DNA of 64,000 nucleotides from Physcia stellaris. Its lineage: Eukaryota; Ascomycota; Lecanoromycetes; Caliciales; Physciaceae. Position numbers and translations under genes: made by a program. Location of the stretch: contig JABSSW010000002.1 in the NCBI GenBank assembly GCA_018902385.1, positions 1,116,001-1,180,000 of the forward strand, given 5' to 3'. A model generated the notes under the pieces. The model saw only the letters and a program-made list of their open reading frames with translations. It was not told the origin of the DNA and ran no database searches. Shown here in pieces: positions 48,099 through 60,033 of the stretch (the first letter of the stretch is position 1; each line of letters starts with the position of its first letter).

Positions 48099-49540
48099 TT
48101 AAAAATCATTTTGCAATTGACGAATTCGCAATCGAATTTCACGATCGTATAAATAACAAATTTCGTTTATTACACAAATCAACATAAAAAAATTTCGTTT
48201 TATACGTTTTAATCAATGATAAAAATATTTTACACGATTTCATGATATGAAAATTTCGCGATAATTTCGAATATTACAAAAACGATATCACGATCGATAT
48301 ATTTTCAAAAACGATTCGAAAACGCAAAAAAAACATTATCGAAATCATTGTTACGACGATTTATTTTACATTTACGAAAAAAATAATATATATTTTTTGC
48401 GAACGAATTACACGCAATTTACGTTATTAATATTTCGTTTGTTTTATTGACAATTTTTTCACGAATTTTCATTTCGTCAAAATTTTTTTGATTTTCAATG
48501 TCGATATTTGTGACATTGTACGAAACAACGCATTTGATATATCATTAAAATTGAAAAAAATAATTGTTGCAAACAAATTACAATTGAATTTAAAACAATA
48601 AATACATCGAATTGTGAACGAATTAATCAATTGTTTCGTTTGAAAAAATTTCGAACGTGATCACGTAATTTCATTTGTTATTATTGCATATATTTTACAA
48701 ACAAACGAACAAACATCACGAAAAATTCGATTCACGATTGATGTTTTTTTTTTCGAAACGATTTCAATAAAATCGTCGTTAAACAATTCATTATTGCAAT
48801 GAAATACAATTTTCATATAAATCATGTGAATCGTGCAAATCAATTTCGAAATAAATTAACGATATCACGATTCGAACAATTCAAATAAACAAAACGAATG
48901 ATCGAACACATAATGAATTCGATCAATACGAATGCATATATCGTTTGAAATTATTATCAATTACAAACGAATTTTGATTATCGAAATCGACGTGTATTTA
49001 TTCAAAAATTGATTGATAAATTTTTACGAAATTCAAATATCATACATTAATTGTCAAAATGTATCAAATCAATTTATTGTGTGTGAAATGATTGTTCGAT
49101 CAATTTTTATATTAAATTTCGAAAACGTTAAACATTTATTTTCAAAAATGTCAACATACAATATCGTTCGAATCGTAAAACGTTAAATTATTGTATAACA
49201 TGTAAAATGAATTTATGCGTGTCACATGAATGTTTCAAAAATTATCATGATTCGAAAAAATGATCATACGAATGTTTTGATCAATAAAAAATTCGAAAAC
49301 GTTTCGAAACATTTGAAAATAATTTAGTGATTTCAAACGAATTTCGAATATAATTATATTTAATTATTGAATATTTATATATTATCGAACTTTTTCATTG
49401 AATTATACACATATACACGTAAATTTGATAAAATAATGATGATTGAAATGAAAAAAAAAATCGCGTGAAAACACGCTAAATTTCACTAATTGAATGCGAA
49501 GAAGATGCAAAATTCTATCGTAAAATTAGGACGCGAACAG
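48099..49540. other. AT-rich mutated sequence, no gene recognised
   Basis: Heavily mutated, with no readable protein relic. Near its end (49,464-49,478) is a GCGTG-AAAA-CACGC hairpin. Composition returns to normal at about 49,520-49,545. Confidence 0.5.
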
Positions 49541-49771
49541 GACTAATGATGTCAGTCTCCGTATCAGTCGCAGCCAAGGCTACTTAGGGTTGAGCACAAA
49601 AAAAGATCCGGGTTTAATCTGGGCATGCACTTCCTCGGCACCTCGGGCCTCGAAAAGGAAGCTAGCACGCGAAGAGATTAGTCTCTTGCAGGGATATGGC
49701 GTTAATCACACTACTGGGAGAAGACGTCGTTGAAGCCTTACGCGTACAACGAAGACATCACATCTCTCGAT

Positions 49772-52700
49772 ATGAAAAGACTTCGAGATCGCCTTCATCT
49801 CAGCAGCCGTAAGAAGAAGCTTGAGCAACATGCACAAGTCCATTCGAATCCTCCTACCACTCCAGTAAGTATCCTAGCGTCTCTGTAATCCTCCGCCGCG
49901 CCGTGGGCCGGACTCTTGCGTAGCGTCGTTCAAGTGAATTGGTAGCTCAAAGGGTATTCCACGGCCTGGTGCTAATTGGTGCGTTTATTTGCAAACATCG
50001 CACGCAAGAGACTTTCAATTACCAGACCTGGGACGGAATCAGAACATGAGGAGGCCTTCATGTTTTCTTCAGGTCATTTTCATGGCAACTTCATAAGCTC
50101 TGTGCCAAAGCCGGATTCGCGTGTTGTCACAGTCACTATGACTATGGCGATGCAGGAAGAGCAAAATTGCACCGCACCCGACCATAGCATACATTCTGTA
50201 TACTGTGCTTGGTCGTCTGGCTGGTAGCCTCATAGACTACGAAAGGATGTTTCTCAACCAAAAGAGAAACACGATGCTTACATCACGGCAATAGATACCC
50301 AACGCCTATGTAGGCTCAAGTGACGATCTACGTCCTGCAACATCCCGTCCTCCCGCAACGCCCAGTCAAGTCACAGAGACTGTAGATCCGGTTCAACCAT
50401 TGTGGAAAAGCGATCTTCTCAATCTCGAGGCAGACGGCCATGTGAGCTCAAGTGACGATCTACCTCCCACGACATCCAGTCCTCTCGTACCGCCCAGTAA
50501 AGTCACAGAGACCGTGAATCCGGTTCAATCATTGTGGACTCTGGCCTACACGAAATTGAAAGGGCAAGATCCAGAGCTTATTCGGGAATTTAGAAGATGT
50601 CTAGGGCTTACTGCCACTGATGACGGACATATCAACGATACTGAGCTCGATGACATTACGAAAAGAGCTCTTAGAGAATTGGGGAAATCTGAAGAAGTCA
50701 GGGGAGACAAGCTAAGCAGAACGAAAGCCTCAATCAGAAAATATTTCGAGCAGACTGTCAAGGTGGTTTCAGCCAGTAACGGTTTAATATCTGCAGCTAT
50801 ATCATCCAATCCGTACGCAGCCCTGGCATGGACCGGAGTGAGCTTATTACTTCCGGTAAGTCAATTCAGTATAGCATCCTTTCGACGTGAGATCACCAGA
50901 GAGCGCAGAGCTTCATGTAGCTTAGTGCTGGCTTTTACCAATTAATGCACGTCTTGCGGTCCTTTGTTGCTCTTCGTTAACAAGTTTAAGCTTATCCTCA
51001 GCCCAACTGAGGAGAATGAGGCCGCCATCCAGGGTCTTGAGTGCGTGGCAAGTCTTATAGTCGTGTACAGATGGTACGAGAAAAGCTACTTGCGGGAAGG
51101 TGAGACTTCTGACTTCAAGAACCTGACAATCCGTCTATACACCCTGTTGTTGGAGTATGAGGCTACTTTATTAGTGCACAAGCATCGTAATGCACCAAAG
51201 CGATGGGCAAAAGATGTTTTCGCGGCTGGCGACTGGTCCAGCCAGATCAGCAAGATAAAAGAGGCTGACGCTCAGTGCCGAGCTGTAATACACGCAATCT
51301 CGGATGCTAGAGCAAAAGAGTGGCGAGACGAAGAGCGGAAATGGCAGGCTCAATTGCTTCGGCAGCCGCGCGAAGATGAAGAAAGACGGAACATTCGCAA
51401 GTTATATTTGAACTACGAAGCGGGTAAGAATGCCAATCCGGAGCGAATACCTGGGACTTGCGAATGGTTCTTAAACCATCCCGGCTTTCTGACCTGGCGC
51501 GAATCACAGAAGTCAAGCATACTCTGGCTCTCTGCGGATCCAGGCTGTGGCAAGTCGGTCTTATCGAAACACCTCGTGGACAGAAGGGGAGAGGTCATGA
51601 CCATGAATACAGATGCCTCCCTTCTATGTTACTTCTTCTACAAAGATGGAGATCTTGATCGCATGGACGCAGCTAAGGGTTTATGTGCTATGCTTCACCA
51701 GCTCTTCATGCAAGACCATCGACTCTATCAACATGCCAAGGTGGACTTCGAGACCAAGAATGAGAAGTTTTTGACAGATCTGGATACTCTATGGAATGTT
51801 TTCTTGAGAGCTGCCGAGGATTCCTCCAACCGTGAGATCATTTGCGTGCTTGATGCTCTCGACGAGTGCCAAGAACAATCAAGAAAAGCTCTGATTGCTA
51901 AACTCACTCATTTGTACCATCCTCATCGCTCGGCTGCGAATGGATCAACAATTATGAAATTCCTTGTCACGAGTCGTCCGGACTTTGGTATTGTACGTGA
52001 TTTCAAGGATGTGACCAGTGCCCTCTCGGAGATCAGATTACGTGGCGAAGAAGAGTCTGAGCAGATCAGCCAGGAGATTGATCTTGTGATCCGGCGTAAG
52101 ACAAAGGACCTGGCATTGAAGATGGATCTCCACAAACGTGATAAGAAACAGCTTCTGCAGAATCTTTCCAGTATTCCTCATCGGACATATTTATGGCTTC
52201 ATCTGACTTTCGATGTCATTGAGGAGAAATTGGAGTTCACTAAGACGGACATTAGGGTGATAGCAGAAACAGTCTTTAAGAGCGTTGACGAAGCATACAC
52301 CAATATCTTGGAGAAGAGTCCAGACAGGGAAAGAGCAAGGAAGCTCCTACACATTATTCTTGTCGCTAAGCGGTCCTTGACTTTTCAAGAGATCAACGTT
52401 GCCATGGTCATCGATGAAAGTCATAGATCCTATCAGGATATTGACTTTTGGGAGTCAAATGTGGCTCAGGACAGAATCAAGAATATATGTGGGCTATTTG
52501 TAAGCGTAGTGAATTCAGAGGTCTATTTGATCCATCAGATCGCAAGAGAATTTCTGCTATCCGAGAAGCCCGGCAATCAATCTACGCCATTTGAAGGCTG
52601 GAAAAAGTCGTTTCAACTGGCTCAGTCCAATCTCCTTCTGGCCCAGATCTCTATTCAATATCTTGGACTAGACGACTTCGACGCAGATGATTCTTCAAAG

Positions 52701-55355
52701 GATTCGTATCGCTCCCGTCAAGCGCTTGCAAGATCGGCAGAGTCTGGTTCATTCTATGAGGACGATCAGTCCAGCACAGAAGATGAACACTTTGAATCTG
52801 ACGACAACGAGCACAGTGAAAAAAGGAGCCTCACTAGTGAAAGATCCGTCGAAAGCCAAGTCTTGTCGAAAGAGAATGTACTCAGGCTGGAAACCTCAGA
52901 AACTGCTGGAATAGGGGCGAAAGACGAATCAGAAGATGGGGCAGAATGGGAATGGGAAACCTTATCGAACGACAATTCAGAAGACGATAAAGATGCGTCA
53001 CAGGGCCAGATCGAGGTCTTAATTGCTCGAGTCGATGTCTCAATTGATTATCCCTTGATTGGAAAATTCAAGAATTACTACCATTTTCTATCCTACGCTT
53101 CGCAGTTTTGGGCAGCACATCTCTCTCAAGCTGGCAGCCTGTCTCAACCGGCGCTGATAGAGTCCGTAGCTTTTAAGATGTACAAGACCTCTTCTGAGGC
53201 CTTTCGACTTTGGTATTCCATATATCATGCAGAAAGGGAAAGTGTTTATAAGGAATACTATACTAGTCCAGGTCTGAACATCATACCTGCATCACATTTT
53301 GGCCATCTTGAGGTGGTTCGACTTCTGCACGAACGAGAAGGCATTCAACATGACGCGGTAGACGGCCATCATCGAACTCCACTCATGCTGGCGGCGGAGG
53401 CAGGCCATGAGGAGATTGTTAATCGACTACTAAATTGGGGTGCATCAATCGAGTGGAAAGATGATAGGCACCATACGGCTCTGCACTGTGCGGCAGCTGA
53501 AGGGCATACAACGATAATCAAAATGTTCTTAGACAGTGGAGCGCTGATCGACACGATGGATGATGACGGCGACACGCCACTGCACTTGGCTATAAGATAT
53601 GGAAAAGTTGTAGTAGTACATTTATTACTCGCGAACGGCGCAAACACGATTTTGAGAAACCATAATGACATGACATCACTTTGCATGGCGGCGCGGTATG
53701 GTCACACAAGCATAGTGAAGCTACTGCTTGGAAAGGGTGTGCAAGTAGACTCAAGAGACATCTCTGATCACAAGCCACTCTTTTTCGCGGCAGAAGAGGG
53801 GCACAACGTAGTGGTTCGAATGCTATTGGAAAAGGGAGCCTGCGCGGATTTCTGCAATGAGCACGGCAGGACGCCGATCTCAAGTGCGGCAAACAAGGGG
53901 CAGATCAACATTGTTCACATGCTTCTAGAGCGAGGTGCGCGGGTTGATTCCCAAGATAAGATTGGGAGGACGCCACTTTTTGAGGCCACTTTTCGTGGTC
54001 ATGAAAGCATTGTTGAGCTGTTGTTAGACCGAGGAGCGCGGGTTGACTCCAAAGATAAGTCTGGAAGGACGCCACTTTTTGAGGCCGCTTTTCGTGGTCA
54101 TGAAGGCATTATTGAGCTGCTATTAGATCGAGAAGCGCGAGTTGACTCAAGAGACAAGAGTGGATGGACGCTACTTTTGGAGGCCTCTCGTGAAGGGTAT
54201 GAAGGCATTGTTGAGCTGCTATTAAATCGAGGAGCGCGGGTTGACTCTGAGGATAAGAATGGGCAGACGCTACTTTTGGAGGCCTCTTGTGAAGGGTATG
54301 AAGACATTGTTAAGCTGCTATTAAATCGAGGAGCGCGGGTTGACTCTAAGGATAAGATTGGACGGACGCCACTTTTTAAGGCCGCTTACGTTAATAAAGT
54401 AGAAATTGTTGATCTGCTATTGAATCATGAAGCACAGATTGACTTGTGCGATAACCAGGATCAAAGTCCGTTATGGGTAGCCTCGTCAAGAGATTGCAGT
54501 GATGTGGTTAAGCTTCTTCTAAAGCGGGGAGCAGAGGTCGACTCGAGAAATAGGATAGGTCAGACGCCTTTGTGGATAGCGTCGGGTAGTAGTCGTGGTA
54601 ATCAGAGTGTCAAGCTACTTCTAGATCATGGCGCACAGGTTGACTCAATAGACAACATCAAGCGAACGCCTTTGTGGATCGCATCGGTTCATGGAAGCGT
54701 CGAAACTTCGAAGCTGTTATTGGAGGGAGGAGCACAAGTCGATTCTAGAGATAAGAAATGTCGAACCCCGTTGTGGATAGCAGCAAAGTGTTGCATTGAT
54801 CCCGGGCGGGGCCTCGATTACGGAAAAATCTTCGATTATGAGAGAGTCATCGAGCTGTTACTTGACCAACAAGCACAGGTCGATTCCAGAGATAAGAATG
54901 GTCGAACTCCATTGTGGATAGCAGTAAAGCGTGGCGTCGATTTCGAGCGAAGCCTCACTCATGAGAAGGAATTTCTCGCTTACGAGGGAATTATCCAGCT
55001 GTTACTAAATGGAGGTGCACAAGTCGATTCCAGAGATAGGAAAGGTCGAACACCATTGTGGGTGGCAGTAAAGGGTAGGCGCAAACGAATCGTCAAGCTG
55101 CTATTAGAGCGGGAAGCACGAACAAATCAGGTTTGGAGGGTCCTATCCTCGCCGAAGAAACTTCAGCAGCTAGTCACCAAGCCAACTTTGGAGCGACGAG
55201 CGCGAAAACATCTGGCGTGGAGGGTGCTAGCTTTCAACAAAGGTCAAAAGCGGGTCAGGGGTCGTAAGCGTGTGGTCAGAATGCTTGGACAACGCATTCA
55301 ATGTCTGCGAGAGTTTGACTATCGAAGTTACTATCAAGATTGGCTCATGGCCTGA
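49772..55355 (+). CDS. NLR-type NACHT-ankyrin protein
   Basis: Proposed exons: 49,772-49,864 (MKRLRDRLHLSSRKKK..., donor GTAAGT), about 50,314-50,855, and 50,991-55,355. The intron at 50,856-50,990 joins ...LLLP to LILSPTEENEA, matching the NACHT-N domain of fungal NWD proteins. The link from exon 1 to the next is unresolved because the phases disagree for the best donor; GTATCC four bases on would fit. Domains in order: NACHT-N (about 50,540-51,300), NACHT with Walker A ADPGCGKS (51,534-51,557) and Walker B VLDALDEC (51,846-51,869), an acidic linker (about 52,680-53,010), about 18 ankyrin repeats (53,270-55,120), and a basic tail. STAND NTPases of this plan act in non-self recognition and regulated cell death; here that is by analogy. 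About 1,660 residues in total. Confidence 0.85.
50315..50537 (+). repeat. In-frame 132-bp-period duplication in the NLR N-terminus
   Basis: Two 91-bp copies, 50,315-50,405 and 50,447-50,537, encode SSDDLRPATS...VTETVDPVQPLW and SSDDLPPTTS...VTETVNPVQSLW. The period is 44 codons, so the frame is kept. The copies have diverged at several sites. Confidence 0.85.
53270..55120 (+). repeat. Ankyrin-repeat array, about 18 units, mostly 99-bp period
   Basis: Units follow (T/R)TPLxxAAxxGHxxIVxLLLxxGAxVDSxD. Units 7-11 (about 53,930-54,350) share nearly identical segments such as GAGGAGCGCGGGTTGACTC. Units 16 and 17 carry 13-15-residue insertions in the loop. Confidence 0.9.
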
Positions 55356-56712
55356 TACTTAGTGGTGCTAATTTTTGTATTTCAGCTTTGACAGACCTAC
55401 CATTACCCAAAATTGGACGAAATTCAGGAGATAATGTCTTTCTCATTTTATACACATAGGATTGGATCAAAGACCAACATGCGGTTTGTCACATGAGCTG
55501 ACGAGTTCAAATGTAGTAACAATAATGCACGGATTGTGGCAAGGGATATCAGGCTATCTTCACATCACATCAGCCTATGACATAAGCGATATCCCAACTA
55601 AATCTCGCAGATATAGAATAAATCTAATTCCAGCTGGCTATCCCATGCACTGATGTGGCACTTCGATTCTAGATGGCACTACACCTAAGACCTGACCGAA
55701 GAGACGCCCCGAGACATCTTTAGAGACTACCTATCCTGTTTAAATCAAAATTCTACAGAAACCACCTCCCTATCCAACCAAAACAAACTGCAAAAAAAAT
55801 CCAACATCCCAAAAAGACAACCCCTATCCCAAGAAAAACATATCTACAGAAAACATCTATCAACCATTCATTTGTCTTCCACTAATCTTCAAATACGACG
55901 CCGAGCAACACACAATCAGCGAATGAAAAAACGCAGATCTCGAATCACATAGCCAATCCGTCATTCCGAAGTCTAGAACCACGACTCATCGTCACAAGTA
56001 CATATATGCATCCCTCCACTGGGAACCAGATGAAAGCTTCAGGCAAAATCGCCCAGAACCCGCAGTACGCAGGCTTCTAGAGATAACTTCATGCTGCCAA
56101 CCCAAGAACCGAAAAGAAAAACTAAAGGTTGGAACCTAAGCAGCTGTATTTTGGTGGGTCTCCAGTTAAGATATGGTATTGCCGGATGAGAGAATTCGTG
56201 ATGCAGGACAGCAGTGCTGACGCTGCTCGCAAAGGCGCTGGATGCAATATCATTGGCGTCCGCTTACCTCAGTACTAGGAATGATAGCTCTGCTTTCACT
56301 CTCCCACCCTGTCCTTTTGAGATTTTCGGAGCTTTGCTGAACTGTCCCGATGACCTGCTGATCTAGTAGTTTCAAATCGCTCTCCTATCTAGCCGTTTAG
56401 CTAGAAGAGGTTGATTTTCTCTGGAAGCGACTCATTTCGATTGCTTGATGAGATTTCAGTGGGTGGCGAATAGGCTATTCAGGTTATTCATGTTAGAACG
56501 CAAAGGGTTGAGATCGCCTTTAGGAAGTAGTGGGTTGTCGGTTTATCGCGTCGAGATTTGGGTGTTTGCATATGTCACCATTAAACCTGATTAGCTAATT
56601 AAATCCATTGAATTCGTGATATCATTGCTCGTGAAATTCGAAATAATATTGTTCGCCATGATAATGTCCTTCCCGCCAACGCTTAAACAAGGTTGGATTG
56701 CGAAAAACGTCA
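55356..56712. other. Intergenic region
   Basis: Downstream of the NACHT-ankyrin gene. One 63-codon frame (55,462-55,653) starts with ATG but has no recognisable content. No further gene supported. Confidence 0.5.
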
Positions 56713-57770
56713 TCACATAATCACCCTACCCCCATCGTTCTTCTCCCTCGACGCTTTATCCTTAACAATCAACCCCATCGCAACCGCCCAATCATCCCTC
56801 CCCGACTCCCCAATCAACTCCTCTGCCAAATCTCTCCTTCTGAAATACTTCCTCGGCTCCCCCGCAACCTCCATCGTCCTCCCATACATACTCAGCTTTC
56901 GGATCCGGAGATTATCCCACGCCAACAGCCCACCATTGACAAGCAACATAGACACAATAGTCCAAACGCCCGCCTCAGTCGCATGCCCCGCAACAGCCAC
57001 ATTCGCATAAACGAGCAACTGAGCCACAGCGCCGAAGAACGCGTCCAGCGTCGTAGGCTCCCTTAACCAAGTCCCAGAGGTAAGCGCCTTGAGATCGTCG
57101 ACCGCGCCACGGATGCGCACCCAGCGGTCCTGCGACAGGAGCACGAACAAGTCGCCCTGCACGCCAGGTTCCGGGGCGCCGAACCAGCCTGGCTGGGCGC
57201 GGCGGCGGAGGATGAGGTAATTGATGAGCCGAATGAGGATTAGGTTGGAGGTGAAGAGCGAAGCCCAGATATCGCCCAGTGCGTAGAGGCGCTGGGCAGC
57301 GAAGAGGGTACAGCCAACTGCGGCATAATACCCAGGGGAAGCCAAGGTCGGGAAGAAGCGCGATGGCGAAATTGGAGTTGAGACTTTGAGAGAGGTTAGG
57401 TGCCCTGTGCGGCCAACGCGCTGAAGGAAGTATACGGTCGCGGGGTTCTCGACGCGGAAGACGTAGCCTGTAGTCAGGGCGGCGCAAGCTGGGTATTCGC
57501 CTTTGTTGAGGTCGTTCGCTGTGGGTTGGAGATGCAGGCCTGGAGCGAGGACGAGGGGGTCCAAGGGGGAGGTGTCGCGCTGGGCGGTGCGCTGGGCGAT
57601 GGTGGTGAGGGGGGTGAGAGTGAGGAGGCCGGGGAGGAGAGAGAGTGGGTTGAAGGGGGCGAGAGAGGTTGTGCGCGCGGTTGAGATTAGCTGGAGATAG
57701 CACTGTCGGTTAGGAGTGTTCGGAGGGAGTGTGGTAAGCTAACCTTTTGAAAGGATTCGAAAAGTATCAT
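56713..57770 (-). CDS. Two-exon multi-pass membrane protein of unknown function
   Basis: ATG at 57,770 gives MILFESFQK (exon 57,770-57,744). A 53-nt intron follows (donor GTTAGC, branch CCTAACC, acceptor CTCCAG), then exon 57,690-56,713, for 334 residues. Hydrophobic segments lie at about 24-42 (LSLLPGLLTLTPLT), near 130-170 (YYAAVGCTLFAAQRLYALG, SLFTSNLILIRLINYLIL) and near 230-275 (AVAQLLVYANVAVAG, GVWTIVSMLLVNGGLLAW). The C-terminus is charged. Between the second and third groups is a soluble loop with WFGAPEPGVQGDLFVLLSQDRWVRIRG (quoted only to place it: W, F, GAPEPG, QGDLFVLLSQDRW). Codons are GC-rich. The branch site and frame agreement make the intron credible. No family recognised. 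Confidence 0.75.
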
Positions 57771-58073
57771 GGTTATTGAGGCACTGAATTATGGTACAAA
57801 ATCAAGCTGTAGCCGAAGGAATAGCCTTGGTTAAGATGCGGGACCTCTAGGCTACCTTGGTGCGCTAAGGTACAGCCTAATCGTGCCGCATTAAGGTATA
57901 GTGTTATACTCGTTAGGAGCGGGGCGCTCAGCCTATAGGTAGTAATTACGCAGTATAGGTAAAGAGATCAATCCCAGGGCGGACCGGAGAACCAATGATA
58001 GTTGGAGGGGAGTAACAAGAAAATGACAGACGGAAACAAGGCAAACGCCTGCAAAATGCAACAGCGCTTTATC

Positions 58074-58088
58074 TTAGGGTTAGGGTTA
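58074..58088 (+). repeat. Interstitial telomere-like repeat
   Basis: TTAGGGTTAGGGTTA, two and a half units of the canonical TTAGGG repeat, 20-40 bp before the start of the 58,110 repeat copy. Confidence 0.7.
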
Positions 58089-58109
58089 TCAAACATCACC
58101 ACTTTCGCC

Positions 58110-58450
58110 ATCACCACCGTCCTGTCATCACCAACACCGCTCTGTGATACGAAACATCACATTATTGACAATTCACGATTATACGTTGAGACGTTGATGC
58201 TTTTGCGTTCGAATATACACATAATTACGTTCAAATCGCAAAAATCGAGCGTTTCGTTGCAGTACGACTCAATTGACTCTTGATGAAATCAACACTTTTC
58301 ACACTCTTCATACCATACCATGCCATGCCATGCCATAGCATAGCATGGCATGGCATAGCATGCCATACAATAGAATATGCATATACTGTATATCTTCTAC
58401 AAGAATTCTTTTTAGCGCTCCCCCTTTTAGCGTCGTTTTTAGCTCGTCGC
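58110..58450 (+). repeat. Lightly mutated copy of the 37.3-kb repeat
   Basis: Matches 37,320-37,660 in order and spacing. Contains a CCATG/CATAG pentamer tract (58,315-58,370) that is a partial palindrome. It retains CC, GG, CT and AG, so it serves as a near-ancestral reference for the mutated copy. Confidence 0.7.
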
Positions 58451-58499
58451 ATGTCGCATGTCGCATATCGTTGATTGCATTACTGTTACGGCGTCGAAG

Positions 58500-58733
58500 T
58501 ACGAAGCTTGCAACTCAACAGAACAGCGTACTACGAGGCTTGCAATTCAACGGGACAGCGTGTTACGAGATCAACTACGAAGCTTGCAATTCAACGGGAC
58601 AGCGTATATACTACGAAGTTTGCAATTCAACGAAAGCGTATATACTACGAGACTTGCAATTCAACGAGACAGCGTGTATACTACGAAGCTTGCAATTCAA
58701 CGGAACAGCGTGTTACGAGATCAACGTGACAGC
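58500..58733 (+). repeat. Minisatellite, six copies, unit about 34-52 bp
   Basis: The core TACGAAGCTTGCAATTCAAC is followed by GGGACAGCGT and a variable TATAC or TTACGAGATCAAC spacer. Copies start at 58,500, 58,532, 58,576, 58,612, 58,646 and 58,682. All three plus frames are free of stops through the array, so overlapping frames of up to about 174 codons (58,345-58,869) arise. No protein function is claimed. Confidence 0.85.
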
Positions 58734-58869
58734 GTTATCAAATTTTGAGCAATCTCTGATCCAGCTGCTCAATTTGTATGGTAAATTGTATGATAATCAG
58801 GCAGTTGATTTGGAGACCCTTTCAAAGGTTTCGTCGTATCTCAGGATTCTTAGGCTGAATACGGAATAG

Positions 58870-60033
58870 ACTGTCCCGGAATAAGGTTTATCCGCAGGCC
58901 GTGCTCCTCACGCTAGAAAATCATTCTTGTACTGGGTTAAATTCAGGGCGTGCTTACGTAAACAACCCGCAGGCTTGGCATCGAGCCCCTTGCAAGCCTC
59001 CAGAATAATCATATTATTGCAGACCACTTACCCCACGTACGGAGTATACTAAACTCATTGACCTCTATTAGATCTTGATTTCGTGATCCTCCTCATGCGC
59101 TGGTCGTCCTCTTTTTGGGGGCTTAACCTTTCTAGGGAAAACGGGCGCTCAAGGTATTAAGGTACACGTACCTATCCTTCCACCTTGCATGCCTACACCG
59201 CAGCACCTACCTGGTGCCAGGTTTACTACTGCGTCTATGAGCTGATCTTATGCCCTGATCTTACAAGCCCTTTCAAACTGGACTAAGTCACAATGAATTA
59301 GAGGATGCGTCTTGTACGAACGAACACTGATGGACGCTTCGGCTTCAATTTGTTGAGCGCGACGTCCCCTTCTACGTCACCTTGTTCCACACTTGGCGGG
59401 GTCAGCACCAGGGTAAGTTTCAAGACGTCATCTGTTTCACAACCAGCAAATCTACATGTATCTATCACTGAGAGCGCTGCCTTCATGTTAGACAGTTAAA
59501 ATGATACGCTAAGTCTAATGTGGAGGGCTAAGCGAGGCTTGGCACGTTGCAGGCCTATATCACTCCTAGTAACTCCACTTCGATGAGTCAAGCAATGTGA
59601 CAATGATGATCATGATATTATACTAACACAACAAATCCCACTTCTGCAGCGAACAGGCCAACAAGGAGAGATTACTATATCTCTGGACCGATACTGCTGC
59701 ATTGACGGGTCAAGCTTAGAAGCAGCGCTGAACCAAGCCAGGCCAAAGTTTAGCTGGTGTCAAGGCCCGACCAAGTGCTAACTACTTCCTACAGACGTTT
59801 TTGTATATTTGGAGAACTACCACAGAACTTCCCAATTACGACAGAGCCGGTGATTTACCCGAGGCTGGCCACTTTAAGAGCTTCTTGCTCCTCCATCGAT
59901 TGGATTTTATTCTCAGGAAGAAAAATCCCTTGGTTCTCAAAAAACGTTGGAGAAGTACAATTCCGAGATCACGCGGATTCCTGTCGCGGTTCATTGAGGA
60001 AACTTGCTTTCGTACTTTAGTATTGACGAGAGG
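58870..60033. other. Region upstream of the NB-ARC gene
   Basis: No gene firmly supported. Two overlapping frames at 59,757-60,079 lie directly upstream of the NB-ARC frame and might include a 5' exon or a decayed N-terminal domain. An acceptor-like TTTAG at 60,016-60,020 would allow a splice into the NB-ARC frame. Confidence 0.4.

Noticed and set aside
19676-49540. Mitochondrial DNA or a genome using TGA for tryptophan
   Set aside because: TGA at tryptophan positions and high AT content suggest this, but the coding relics are nuclear-type retrotransposons and a Helitron with LTRs and target duplications, and adjacent genes use the standard code with spliceosomal introns.
49441-49545. Matching inverted terminus for the repeat edge at 19,529
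   Set aside because: Only AGCGTGTT is clearly shared in inverted orientation. This is too short in AT-rich DNA to claim one 30-kb transposon.
53369-53686. Minus-strand frames inside the NACHT-ankyrin gene
   Set aside because: They are shadows of the ankyrin coding strand.
58500-58733. A CRISPR array
   Set aside because: The unit has direct repeats, but the spacers are short and themselves repeated, the unit length varies and the organism is a fungus. It is a minisatellite.
58345-58869. A 174-codon protein spanning the minisatellite
   Set aside because: All three frames are open because the repeat unit lacks stops. No start context, homology or splice signal favours this frame.
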